A stretch of DNA of 15,389 nt, taken from contig JANXQR010000170.1 in the NCBI GenBank assembly GCA_025353435.1, positions 1 to 15,389 on the forward strand, written 5' to 3'. Shown in pieces: positions 1 through 7,455 of the stretch. The translations under genes and the position numbers were made by a program. This DNA comes from Acidobacteriota bacterium. Its GTDB lineage: Bacteria; Acidobacteriota; Terriglobia; Terriglobales; Acidobacteriaceae. The first letter of the stretch is position 1. Each line of letters opens with the position of its first letter. The notes beneath the pieces were generated by a model, which saw nothing but the letters and a program-made list of their open reading frames with translations, was not told the DNA's origin and ran no database searches.

Positions 1-1302
1 CTCAGTGAGTGCCAGGTCCGCCAAATCCTACCTTTCCTCTCTTGTCCTCCCAGGGTGCAAGACGTAAACAACTTCATCGAGCTGCGGAACGACATCGTCA
101 TGATCGAGTTGGACTCCGATCATGATTACGCAGTTGAGATTATTCGGGCCGTCTGTGCTGGAGGCAACTCGACCGTGATGGTGTATTCGAGGATGCCAGG
201 CTCCGAGGTTCCGCATTCGGATCTGCTGATGCGATGCATACGATTGGGAGCGCGCGAGTTCTTGAACCCGCCCTTTGCAGGCAAAGAATTGCAGGAAGCT
301 CTGGAGCGGGCGACTTTGCGGCAACAGGGACCTGTTGAGCCAAAGAAGGCCCAGGGACGGCTGATGGTATTCTGCGCAGCCAAGGGTGGCGCCGGCGTGA
401 CGAACATCGCCTGCAACTTTGCGATAGCCCTCGCCAGGCAATCGGGACAAAAAACTCTGCTGATCGATATGGATCTGCCTCTCGGCGATGTCGCGTTGAA
501 CCTCGGCATCAGCTCACGGTACTCGACAATTGACGCATTGCAAAATTACAGCAGGCTGGACTCAACGTTCCTTTCCAGGCTTCTGGCACATCACAGTTCC
601 GGCCTGGCAGTCTTGCCGGCGCCCGGAAGGTTCCCGGCTTATCTGGCTCCCGGCGATGCGATTGATCGGCTGTTGAGCATCGCTCGCCAGGATTTCGACA
701 ACGTCGTGGTGGATGCCGGATCAAAGTTTGACCTGGGGAACGGCTGCGCGGAGTACAGAGAGACTTCCAACCTGTATCTCGTCACGCAGAGTGGGATCCC
801 GGAGCTGCGGAATGCGGCCCAGCTTATTGCGCAATGTCAGAGTCTTGGCGTGTCGAAGCTTGAGATCGTGCTCAACCGCTACGAGCCTGGTGTGTCCGAC
901 ATGACTGAAGGCGATATGACGCGGGCCCTGGGCCATCCGATCTCGTGGGGGATCCCCAACGACTACAAGGCTACGCGCAGGATGCAGGATACTTCGGCGC
1001 CCGTGGTGGCAACTGATTCCCCCATCGCGCGCCACATCGAGGCCATGGCGCGTGCGGCGTGCGGGCTGCCTCCTGAGCTGCCAAAAGAAAGAGAGTCCGG
1101 CTTGCGGCGCTGGTTTGCCCGAGCTGGAAAAAGAACAGACAAGTCTGATTCGTCCACGGTTCCGAAGATGGAACTCACCCTTCACACGGAGTCGAGTGCG
1201 ACAGCCACCGAGGTGCCCCACGGTGCCGTCGGATTGCAGGCCGGCAACGACCAACACCGTCCCAACCTCGACCGTAGGAGTTCATCACCGTGGAACTGCT
1301 GA
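1..1302 (+). CDS. tadZ: TadZ/CpaE-like Tad pilus localisation ATPase, 5' end cut by window
   Basis: This is a ParA/MinD-superfamily protein that positions the Tad pilus machine at the cell pole or envelope. The frame has no stop back to base 1. A GTG at 55 could start it, but the residues encoded upstream continue a receiver-like fold and no Shine-Dalgarno sequence precedes the GTG, so I treat the gene as truncated at the left edge. The first ~100 visible residues resemble a response-regulator receiver. The end of its third strand reads VMIELD, with Glu where a phosphorylatable Asp usually sits, so it is probably a pseudo-receiver. A deviant Walker A motif KGGAGVT lies at 382-402. It keeps the first Lys but has Val where canonical P-loops have the second Lys, as is common in TadZ. 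LLIDMD follows as the switch strand. The last ~70 residues are polar and look disordered. The stop overlaps the cpaF start by 13 bases, which suggests translational coupling. Confidence 0.9.
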   Translation, partial: LSECQVRQILPFLSCPPRVQDVNNFIELRNDIVMIELDSDHDYAVEIIRAVCAGGNSTVMVYSRMPGSEVPHSDLLMRCIRLGAREFLNPPFAGKELQEALERATLRQQGPVEPKKAQGRLMVFCAAKGGAGVTNIACNFAIALARQSGQKTLLIDMDLPLGDVALNLGISSRYSTIDALQNYSRLDSTFLSRLLAHHSSGLAVLPAPGRFPAYLAPGDAIDRLLSIARQDFDNVVVDAGSKFDLGNGCAEYRETSNLYLVTQSGIPELRNAAQLIAQCQSLGVSKLEIVLNRYEPGVSDMTEGDMTRALGHPISWGIPNDYKATRRMQDTSAPVVATDSPIARHIEAMARAACGLPPELPKERESGLRRWFARAGKRTDKSDSSTVPKMELTLHTESSATATEVPHGAVGLQAGNDQHRPNLDRRSSSPWNC

Positions 1303-2570
1303 AGCTGCCAATGTACCGTGCGGAGATTCACCGCATCCTCATCTCCAAACTCGATCTGGAGAAGCTGGCGCGCATCAATTCCAAGCAGGCGCGGGCGGCC
1401 GTATCCGGCGTGGTGGAGGAGATCATCACTGAGCAGCGCGTCCCGCTGAGCGGGGAAGAACAGGAAAGCATCAAGTTCGAACTCCTCGACGAGGTCTTCG
1501 GGTTGGGGCCTCTCGAGCCACTGCTTCGTGACGAAAGCATCTCCGACATCCTGGTCAATGGCAAGGACCACGTCTTTGTCGAGCGCCGAGGCAAACTCGA
1601 ACGAGTCAACACCTCTTTCCGGGATGATCGTCATCTTCTGCAGATCATCGATCGAATCGTGTCGCGTGTTGGCCGCCGTGTCGATGAATCCTCGCCGATG
1701 GTGGACGGGCGCTTGCCCGACGGTTCGCGCATCAACGCGATTATTCCGCCACTGGCACTCGACGGCCCTTCCCTATCGATCCGCCGATTTGGAACCTTCC
1801 CGATGACGACCGACAAACTGGAGGAGTTGAATACCATTTCTCCGGAGATGATGGAACTGCTGTCGGCAGCCGTCCGCGCCCGCGTCAGCATCCTCGTCTC
1901 GGGTGGATCAGGCGCCGGCAAAACCACGTTTCTCAATATCCTTTCGCAATCTATTCCGAAGAATGAGCGCATTGTCACCATCGAGGACGCCGCCGAACTC
2001 AGGCTTGCCCAGGAAAACATTGTGCGTCTGGAGACGCGGCCACCCAATGTCGAAGGGCAGGGCGCCATTCGACAACGCCAGTTGCTTATCAACAGCCTTC
2101 GGATGCGTCCTGACCGCATCATCATCGGCGAGGTACGCGGCGACGAAGCCATCGATATGCTCCAAGCCATGAATACAGGTCACGAGGGCTCCATGGCCAC
2201 CATTCACGCCAACACGGCGCGCGACGCGTTGACCCGCTTGGAATCAATGGTGGCAATGACAACGATGAACTTGCCGGAGAGAACAGTCCGACAGCAAATT
2301 GCCTCGGCCATCAAAATCGTGGTTCAGGTCGCGCGGCTAAGTGACGGCTCGCGGAAGGTGATGAGTATCTCGGAGATCACCGGCATGGAAGAGAACGTGA
2401 TTAGCATGCAGGATATCTTCACTTTTCAGAAACTCGGCGTCGGACCCGACGGCAAGGTGAGTGGCGTATTCCGGCCGACTGGCATCCGCCCCAGATTCCT
2501 TGAACAACTTCGTCTCGCTGGAATTCAGCTTCCTATGACGACGTTTGAAAAGCCCATGGCAGTTAACTGA
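1290..2570 (+). CDS. cpaF: CpaF/TadA-type secretion ATPase of the Tad pilus
   Basis: This is the hexameric type II/IV secretion ATPase (GspE/VirB11 superfamily) that drives Flp pilus polymerisation from the cytoplasmic face of the inner membrane. The 426 residues match the family length. The N-terminal domain (about 20-170) includes FGLGPLEPLL and ISDILVNG, typical of CpaF. Walker A is GGSGAGKT at residues 205-212. The Asp box is TIEDAAEL near 230-237, Walker B is RIIIGEVRG near 276-284, and the His box is GHEGSMATIHAN near 297-308. All catalytic motifs look intact. The GTG start at 1290 is preceded by AGGAG at 1276-1280 with a 9-base spacer. An ATG at 1311 is possible but has no such site. 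The gene overlaps tadZ and is followed 25 bases later by tadB. Confidence 0.96.
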   Translation: MELLKLPMYRAEIHRILISKLDLEKLARINSKQARAAVSGVVEEIITEQRVPLSGEEQESIKFELLDEVFGLGPLEPLLRDESISDILVNGKDHVFVERRGKLERVNTSFRDDRHLLQIIDRIVSRVGRRVDESSPMVDGRLPDGSRINAIIPPLALDGPSLSIRRFGTFPMTTDKLEELNTISPEMMELLSAAVRARVSILVSGGSGAGKTTFLNILSQSIPKNERIVTIEDAAELRLAQENIVRLETRPPNVEGQGAIRQRQLLINSLRMRPDRIIIGEVRGDEAIDMLQAMNTGHEGSMATIHANTARDALTRLESMVAMTTMNLPERTVRQQIASAIKIVVQVARLSDGSRKVMSISEITGMEENVISMQDIFTFQKLGVGPDGKVSGVFRPTGIRPRFLEQLRLAGIQLPMTTFEKPMAVN

Positions 2571-2595
2571 GACGAAGAGAGAAGTCGAGACGCAT

Positions 2596-3540
2596 ATGAT
2601 ATCGATCATTGTTTTTGCAGGAACCTTTGCGGTGGCAGCAATTCTGCTGATCGCTGGGTTTCGGCCCAGAACGACGAGAGCCAAGATAGACGTCTCAGCC
2701 GTAAGGCCAGAGCGGACACCCGCGATCAATGACGTGCGCAAGGTGGTGAAGTATAGCGCTATTCCGTTGATGAACCATCTTCTTCAGAAGATGGAACTCG
2801 CACCCCGCCTGCGCATGCTGATTTATCAGGCACAGGTGAAGTGGACTGTTGGTCAGCTGATGTTGATGTGTCTTGCTTCCGGAGTGCTCCCGTATTACCT
2901 GGTCTTACTGCGCACCGGGTCGGTGCTACCGTCACTCGCTATTGGGACCGCGGCCGTTTTCGCGCCGTTCGGGTTCCTGATGTTCAAGCGCAAAAAGCGG
3001 TTCGCGCGCTTCGACTTGGAATTGCCCAAGACGCTCGACCTGATGGTGAGTGCCCTTCGCGCTGGGCACAGTTTCAATGCGGCTCTGGAATTGGCCGCGC
3101 GTGAGGGCTCCGAGCCGGTTCGCAGCGAGTTAGGGATGTGTTTCGGCGAACAGTTCTACGGCCTCGATTTGCGGGATGCGATGGAGAACTTGATGACCCG
3201 TGTCCCTCTAAGGGATTTGCGCATCGTCGCCACGGTTGTGTTGGTTCAGAAGGAAACGGGAGGAAATCTCGCAGAAGTGCTGAACAACACCGCCGAAGTG
3301 ATTCGGGAGCGGGGCCGGCTTAAGCGTCAAATGTTGGTGCATACCGCGCAAGGCAGGCTTACGGGTTGGGTTATCGGATTGCTGCCGATTGTGTTGTTGA
3401 TCTTGCTATACACGATCAATCCTGGGCTTGAAAGCCTTCTTTGGAAACGCGAGCTCGGACTGAAACTCCTGTACTGTGGTGCGGGAATGATGGTCGTCGG
3501 CGGCATCTTGATTCGGAATATTGTCCGCCTGGACGTGTGA
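2596..3540 (+). CDS. tadB: TadB inner-membrane platform protein (T2SF family)
   Basis: TadB is one of two GspF-like integral membrane proteins that form the inner-membrane platform under CpaF. From ATG 2596 it has 314 residues. A hydrophobic segment lies at 3-21, and two further spans lie near 85-105 and 110-130. A cytoplasmic T2SF domain covers about 143-270, starting LPKTLDLMVSALRAG and including KETGGNL, which is characteristic of TadB. Closing hydrophobic segments are near 256-273 and 292-310. The open frame extends upstream to a TTG at 2545 that overlaps cpaF, but that start has no ribosome site and would place charged residues before the first span. ATG 2596 follows a purine-rich stretch (about 2576-2583). 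TadC begins 6 bases after the stop, so the two partners are co-translated neighbours. Confidence 0.94.
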   Translation: MISIIVFAGTFAVAAILLIAGFRPRTTRAKIDVSAVRPERTPAINDVRKVVKYSAIPLMNHLLQKMELAPRLRMLIYQAQVKWTVGQLMLMCLASGVLPYYLVLLRTGSVLPSLAIGTAAVFAPFGFLMFKRKKRFARFDLELPKTLDLMVSALRAGHSFNAALELAAREGSEPVRSELGMCFGEQFYGLDLRDAMENLMTRVPLRDLRIVATVVLVQKETGGNLAEVLNNTAEVIRERGRLKRQMLVHTAQGRLTGWVIGLLPIVLLILLYTINPGLESLLWKRELGLKLLYCGAGMMVVGGILIRNIVRLDV

Positions 3541-3546
3541 GGGAAC

Positions 3547-4452
3547 ATGATTGGGATACTGACATTCTGCTCGATCTTCACGCTGCTTTCTGCGGGCGGT
3601 CTCTTTTTGTTCAACCGCGAAAAGAGGCCGCGCATCTCGAGCATTTTCTCCAATCCCGACCAACCGCGCGGGCTTGCCGGCCCCCTGCAACAGGCTGGAG
3701 CCTCGCTAGGTACATTTGTCAGTCGCTTCGATAGCATTGTGCCGAGGTCGCAAAAAGATGTTTCCATTCTGCGCCAGAGGCTTATACGAGCTGGCTTGCG
3801 TGAAAAGTCTGCCGTAAAGACTTTCTATGGTTCGAAGTTTATTTTGATGCTTGTGTTTCTCATCCTTGTGCTGTCGACGGGCCTGGCGAGTGTGAACTAC
3901 TTCATGATCATTCTGCTCGCATTGGGAGTTGGTTTCGTCGCCCCGGACTTCTGGCTGACCAGAAGGATTAAGGCGCGTAAGCGGCAGATCCGGCTCGCGC
4001 TTCCTGACGTGCTCGACTTGCTCGTGGTCTGCGTCGAAGCAGGCCTGAGTCTGGATCTGGCACTTTCCCGCGCGGCCCAGGAGATCGCAGGAACTCGTTC
4101 TGCCATCTCCGATGAATTCTCGGTCGTTCGGCTCGAACAATGCGCCGGATGTTCGAGAGCCGATGCATGGAAGCATCTGGCAGAACGGACAGGTGTTGAC
4201 AGCGTGCGTTATCTCGCATCGATGTTGATCCAGGCCGAGCAACTCGGCACCAGCATTTCACGGAGCTTGCGCGTATATTCACAGGCTTTGCGGACACAGC
4301 GCATTCAGCAGCTCGAAGAACAGGCAGCAAAAGCCGGAATCAAGATTGTATTTCCACTCGCTCTATTCATCTTCCCTAACTTGTTTTTAGTTGTCCTGGG
4401 TCCAGCTCTCATGGAGATTCTGGATTCACTGAGCGGCATCGTCAATCACTAA
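3547..4452 (+). CDS. tadC: TadC inner-membrane platform protein (T2SF family)
   Basis: TadC is the second GspF-like platform component and partners TadB. It has 301 residues: an N-terminal span (about 3-22), a basic linker, paired spans near 96-114 and 117-135, a T2SF domain from LPDVLDLLVVCVEAGLSLD (about 152) to roughly 283, and a C-terminal hydrophobic segment at 267-290. The stretch QAEQLGTSIS near 229-238 is typical of TadC. The ATG at 3547 is only 6 bases from the tadB stop. Its purine-rich site (GAGGGA, 3539-3544) overlaps that stop, so translation probably depends on ribosomes finishing tadB. A 17-base gap leads to the next small gene. Confidence 0.94.
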   Translation: MIGILTFCSIFTLLSAGGLFLFNREKRPRISSIFSNPDQPRGLAGPLQQAGASLGTFVSRFDSIVPRSQKDVSILRQRLIRAGLREKSAVKTFYGSKFILMLVFLILVLSTGLASVNYFMIILLALGVGFVAPDFWLTRRIKARKRQIRLALPDVLDLLVVCVEAGLSLDLALSRAAQEIAGTRSAISDEFSVVRLEQCAGCSRADAWKHLAERTGVDSVRYLASMLIQAEQLGTSISRSLRVYSQALRTQRIQQLEEQAAKAGIKIVFPLALFIFPNLFLVVLGPALMEILDSLSGIVNH

Positions 4453-4469
4453 TTGAAAGGAGAGCACAA

Positions 4470-4565
4470 ATGGACAATATCACTATCGTTCGGATCGTTG
4501 CAGGCGTTCTGTTTGTTGTTATGCTGGGCATTCTTATCCAGCGGCGCCGTTCACGCGTTGACTGA
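4470..4565 (+). CDS. 31-residue single-span membrane protein within the Tad cluster
   Basis: This is a very short open frame of 31 residues, MDNITIVRIVAGVLFVV then MLGILIQRRRSRVD. It has a polar N-terminus, one hydrophobic stretch of about 18 residues (5-23) and a basic tail with QRRRSR, which by the positive-inside rule predicts an N-out, C-in single-pass topology. AAAGGAG at 4456-4462, 7 bases before the ATG, is among the strongest ribosome sites in the window. The gene begins 17 bases after tadC and 209 bases before the tadG-like gene, so it is probably in the same transcript. Its position suggests a small accessory subunit of the TadB/TadC platform or a chaperone for the pseudopilins, but that is inference. 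I do not recognise a named family. A longer overlapping frame (TTG 4453 to 4800) lacks a ribosome site. Confidence 0.7.
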   Translation: MDNITIVRIVAGVLFVVMLGILIQRRRSRVD

Positions 4566-4572
4566 GAGGTCT

Positions 4573-4609
4573 GGGCGGCATAGCGACTTGCAATTCGCCA
4601 TTGCCGCCC
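4573..4609 (+). other. Stem-loop between the small membrane gene and tadG
   Basis: GGGCGGCA (4573-4580) is perfectly complementary to TGCCGCCC (4602-4609). Inside the loop GCGA (4583-4586) pairs with TCGC (4595-4598). The two-tier hairpin begins 7 bases after the small gene's stop. No T-tract follows, so it is not a standard intrinsic terminator. It may stabilise or process the mRNA between the motor genes and the pseudopilin genes. Confidence 0.45.
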
Positions 4610-4774
4610 TCATCGTCACTCGGGAGACGCACTCGGACATCGGGGCCAGAGGATCGTTGAGGATTCGATCAAGTAAATACTCACCGTTCAATTTGGCCTT
4701 GGTTCCATCAACAACTGGGCTGGGCATTGCACATAGTCCAGCACAAATCCACGAAGGAATCGGAGTGAGAGGCA

Positions 4775-6163
4775 ATGGAGAGCCGCTGGATAGAAGCTGA
4801 CGAGAGTGGTTCGATCCTGATTGCCACGGCTCTGTGGATGGTCTTCTTGCTCGGATTCCTCGGACTTGCTGTCGACTTCGGCCACGTTCTCTACGTCAAG
4901 AGGAATCTCCAAAAGGCTGCTGATGCAGCCGCCCTGGCCGCAGCAATCGAAGTACGGACCTGCGGCGCCACAACCAACTGCGCAGCGATGCAAACAGCAG
5001 CGCAGAGCGCGTTAGCTGAGAATGGGCTTTCAGCAACAACCACACTCACCAATTGTTCCGGGACGGCAGGGTCCGGTATTACCCTGACGGTCAATAATCC
5101 GGTCTGTTCCAATTCCGGTGATCCCAACCTTGGCAAGAGCAACTATGCCGAGACAAAGGTCTCTGAAGCCGTACCTACCTATTTCGCGCGCTTTGTGGGA
5201 GTAACTTCGATCGACGTATCCGCCCGGGCTGAAGCTGCTCACGGCATAGGAGGGCCATGTATTTATGCATTGGATCCAACCGGACCGGCTATAACAATCG
5301 TTGCCGGTGTCATCGTTAACTCACGATGTGGCGTCGTCGATGAATCGACTTCGTCTAACGCATTGACCTGCGTAGTAGGGGCGTTTCTGTATGCCCCGAG
5401 AATCCAGATTTCTGGCGGTACTAGCGGGCTTCTCTGCCTGGCGACGGCGACCCCTTTGACCAACGTACCCGCCCCGACGCCTCGCGATCCTTTGGCCTAT
5501 CTGCCAGCCCCATCTCAAGCCAATAGTGCATGTGGATCTAGCAATGCGTCCCCCTATTCTGACTCGTCGAAAGCTGTCAATATCGTGCTCGGCGGAAACG
5601 TTACGTTTAATCCTGGAGTGTATTGCGGCGGCATCTCAATCACGGCGGCTTTGCTTTCCAACATCACATTCAACCCCGGCACCTACGTCCTTCGCGATGC
5701 TACAAGCATTCTTGGGGTCACCTCGGGTGGGTTGAAAATAACCCTGAGCTTGTTAACCACTATCACTGGCAACGGCGTTACGTTCTACAACGAAGGGCCC
5801 ACAGGCGGTTTCTCGATTGCTGAACCGGTCAGCGGGGGGTCTCTGTTGAGCCTCGGTAACGTCGCCTTGATTGCGCCATCGAGCGGCACATATACAGGCA
5901 TCTTGTTCTACCAGGCGCCGGGCGTTACGGTGAGTGGGCTGTTTCTCGCCAATCTGCTGACGGCCAGCGACTTGCAGGGCGCTATCTATCTCCCCAGCGC
6001 GTCCGTGTCTTACGGTGTGAGCGCCGGGTCATCCGCTTATAACATTCTGGTTGCCAAGGACATCAACCTCACTGTCGCAGTCGCAAGCTCGTTCGGCGAT
6101 GACTATTCGTCCCTGCAGGGCGGATCACCACTTAACGGTGACAACGCCACTCTCATACAGTGA
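4775..6163 (+). CDS. tadG: TadG-like pilus assembly protein with repetitive beta-rich body
   Basis: This is an inner-membrane-anchored, mostly periplasmic Tad-assembly protein. Residues 10-57 match the Tad/TadG N-terminal domain: ESGSILIATALWMVFLLG, then AVDFGHVLYVKRNLQ and KAADAAALAAA. The Glu expected at +5 of a pseudopilin site is replaced by Ala, so processing by prepilin peptidase is doubtful. The rest (about 60-462) is Ser, Thr, Gly and Asn rich. It contains a duplicated segment, NVTFNPGVYCGGI (275-287) and NITFNPGTYVLRD (296-308), which suggests a solenoid or beta-helix fold exposed outside the membrane. Several Cys residues (for example 163, 185, 199, 221, 253, 284) could form disulfides. 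ATG 4775 is preceded by a purine run with GGAG and GAGAGG (4762-4772). The 462 residues fit TadG-type proteins, which vary in length. Confidence 0.85.
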   Translation: MESRWIEADESGSILIATALWMVFLLGFLGLAVDFGHVLYVKRNLQKAADAAALAAAIEVRTCGATTNCAAMQTAAQSALAENGLSATTTLTNCSGTAGSGITLTVNNPVCSNSGDPNLGKSNYAETKVSEAVPTYFARFVGVTSIDVSARAEAAHGIGGPCIYALDPTGPAITIVAGVIVNSRCGVVDESTSSNALTCVVGAFLYAPRIQISGGTSGLLCLATATPLTNVPAPTPRDPLAYLPAPSQANSACGSSNASPYSDSSKAVNIVLGGNVTFNPGVYCGGISITAALLSNITFNPGTYVLRDATSILGVTSGGLKITLSLLTTITGNGVTFYNEGPTGGFSIAEPVSGGSLLSLGNVALIAPSSGTYTGILFYQAPGVTVSGLFLANLLTASDLQGAIYLPSASVSYGVSAGSSAYNILVAKDINLTVAVASSFGDDYSSLQGGSPLNGDNATLIQ

Positions 6164-6195
6164 GCGTCATGAGACTTTCGTTCAGGAGAACTATC

Positions 6196-6654
6196 ATGCG
6201 TTTGGCTTCATGCTTCTCAAAGGTGCTGCGGAATTCGGAGGGCTCAAACCTTGTCGAGCTGGCATTGGCGCTCCCGATGCTGCTGCTCATTCTCGCGGCC
6301 GCTGTCGACCTCGGCGAGGCGTTCTACACCGGAATCGAACTCTGCAGTTCTGCCCACGATGGTGCCCTGTATGGGATACACAATTCTACTGACATCGCCG
6401 GAATGAGGAGTGCTGCGCAAAATGGATCTGCAAACCTTTCTGGATTTGTGGCTTCCGCGACATACGGCTGCGAGTGCTCTGATGGCAGCGCGGCTGTTTC
6501 CTCTTGCGGGGCCCCGCCCACCTGCGCATCCAACTATGTCAACTATGTCGATGTAACTGTAACCGCGTCCTATTCACCGGTCATTTCGATCGCCGGAGTT
6601 CCGTCTCCATCGACGTTTAGGAGCGAGGCTCGAATGCGCACTGGCGGCAATTGA
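6196..6654 (+). CDS. tadE: TadE-like minor pseudopilin 1
   Basis: This is a predicted TadE-family pseudopilin, a minor subunit thought to prime or regulate Flp fibre assembly in the inner membrane and periplasm. From ATG 6196 the product has 152 residues. A prepilin-like site EG/SNLVE places Gly at 16 and Glu at 21, followed by the hydrophobic helix LALALPMLLLILAAAVDLG (22-40). The exported part carries a Cys cluster at 92, 94, 104 and 110 (CECSDGS, then SSCGAPPTC), probably disulfide-bonded. The frame stays open to a GTG at 6160, but AGGAGAA at 6184-6190 points to ATG 6196, 7 bases after AGGAG. The gene follows tadG by 32 bases and precedes the second tadE by 37. Confidence 0.87.
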   Translation: MRLASCFSKVLRNSEGSNLVELALALPMLLLILAAAVDLGEAFYTGIELCSSAHDGALYGIHNSTDIAGMRSAAQNGSANLSGFVASATYGCECSDGSAAVSSCGAPPTCASNYVNYVDVTVTASYSPVISIAGVPSPSTFRSEARMRTGGN

Positions 6655-6691
6655 GTCGAGGGAATAGCGGCCCAGACTGTGAGAAGAGTGT

Positions 6692-7183
6692 ATGCAACGT
6701 CAACTGAAGAAGATGCTCAACGACGCTGATGGGGGCCAACTCATCGAGTTCACTTTGTGTCTCCCAATACTGCTCACTGTGTTTGTGGGCGTCATCTACT
6801 TCTCGTTTGTTTTGTATGCTGCTCACTTCGTCACTAATGGGGCAAATGACGGGGCTCGTTATGCCATTGTGAGGGGCTCTGAATGGAAAGGCGTAGCGTG
6901 CACAACGACATCGACTGTCAATTGCACGGCAACTAATACGGACATCTCGAATTATGTGGCAAGCACCCTGCCGGGCGGCCTGGGCACTTCAAATCTCACT
7001 GTTTCCACGACTTGGTCCGGTAAAACCTCCACGGGAGGAAATTGTGACACCCAGAATGGAAGCAATAGCCCAAATTGCCTGGTTAAAGTTCAGGCTACAT
7101 ACGTAGCCAGATTTCCGCTGCCCTACATGAGTTCTCAGAGCATGACGCTATCGGGCACCGCCGTCATGACGATCGCCCAATAA
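6692..7183 (+). CDS. tadE: TadE-like minor pseudopilin 2
   Basis: This is a second TadE-family pseudopilin of 163 residues. The processing region DGGQLIEF gives Gly14 at -1 and Glu19 at +5, followed by a hydrophobic helix TLCLPILLTVFVGVIYFSFV (21-40). ANDGARYAIVRGSEW (51-65) after the helix is typical of TadE/TadG-type subunits. Four Cys (70, 78, 118, 129) lie in the exported Ser/Thr/Asn-rich region. AGAAGAG (6682-6688) precedes the ATG. The product is clearly diverged from the upstream TadE, so this is an older family split and not a recent duplication. It is the last gene before a 272-base gap, so it may end the first transcript, though I see no strong terminator hairpin. Confidence 0.87.
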   Translation: MQRQLKKMLNDADGGQLIEFTLCLPILLTVFVGVIYFSFVLYAAHFVTNGANDGARYAIVRGSEWKGVACTTTSTVNCTATNTDISNYVASTLPGGLGTSNLTVSTTWSGKTSTGGNCDTQNGSNSPNCLVKVQATYVARFPLPYMSSQSMTLSGTAVMTIAQ

Positions 7184-7313
7184 CTACTTTGTACGGCGGT
7201 ATTGTTCCCGCAAATGATTCTCGTCCGCGTTCATGCTCGAGCCTCCATTCACATTTGAGGCCAGCGTCCATCGAACCTGACAAACTTCGACTGTTCCCGC
7301 GGTGAAGTCAGCA

Positions 7314-7367
7314 TGTTGTTCCCATCTGACAACAAACATTCGTCGCATTTGTCTACAAATGACAACA
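7314..7367. promoter_or_regulatory. Cluster of dyads upstream of cpaB, possible activator sites
   Basis: TGTTGT (7314-7319) and ACAACA (7329-7334) form an inverted repeat around a 9-base centre. CATTTGT-CT-ACAAATG (7346-7361) is a perfect 7-base dyad. TGACAACA occurs twice (7327-7334 and 7360-7367), and shorter TGACA copies lie at 7278 and 7403. Such clustered dyads 70-140 bases upstream of a promoter are the usual place for activator or repressor binding. The binding protein is unknown. Confidence 0.4.
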
Positions 7368-7427
7368 CGGTAGCGATGACTGTGTTGATAAGTGCTTATT
7401 CCTGACAGGTAGGGTACGCGGGGCAAT

Positions 7428-7443
7428 TGGCAGGGTGATTGCA
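7428..7443 (+). promoter_or_regulatory. Sigma-54-like -24/-12 element before cpaB
   Basis: TGGCAGGGTGATTGCA differs from the sigma-54 consensus TGGCACG-N4-TTGCA at one defined position, and the GG and GC dinucleotides have the correct spacing. The predicted transcript start is near 7454, only about two bases before ATG 7456. The mRNA would then be almost leaderless, which is a real objection. The dyad cluster upstream suits an enhancer-binding activator. Confidence 0.35.
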
Positions 7444-7455
7444 GAATGTAGGGGT

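Noticed and set aside
55..57. GTG 55 as the true start of tadZ
   Set aside because: The frame stays open to base 1, the upstream residues fit the receiver-like domain, and no Shine-Dalgarno sequence precedes it.
2545..2595. TTG 2545 as the start of tadB
   Set aside because: It lies inside cpaF without a ribosome site and adds 17 polar residues before the natural N-terminal span at ATG 2596.
4453..4800. 115-codon frame from TTG 4453
   Set aside because: It has no ribosome site, overlaps the better-supported 31-residue gene in another frame and runs into tadG. Its sequence lacks family features after a hydrophobic patch that arises from the overlapping gene.
6160..6195. GTG 6160 or ATG 6169 as the first tadE start
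   Set aside because: AGGAG at 6184-6188 is correctly placed only for ATG 6196.
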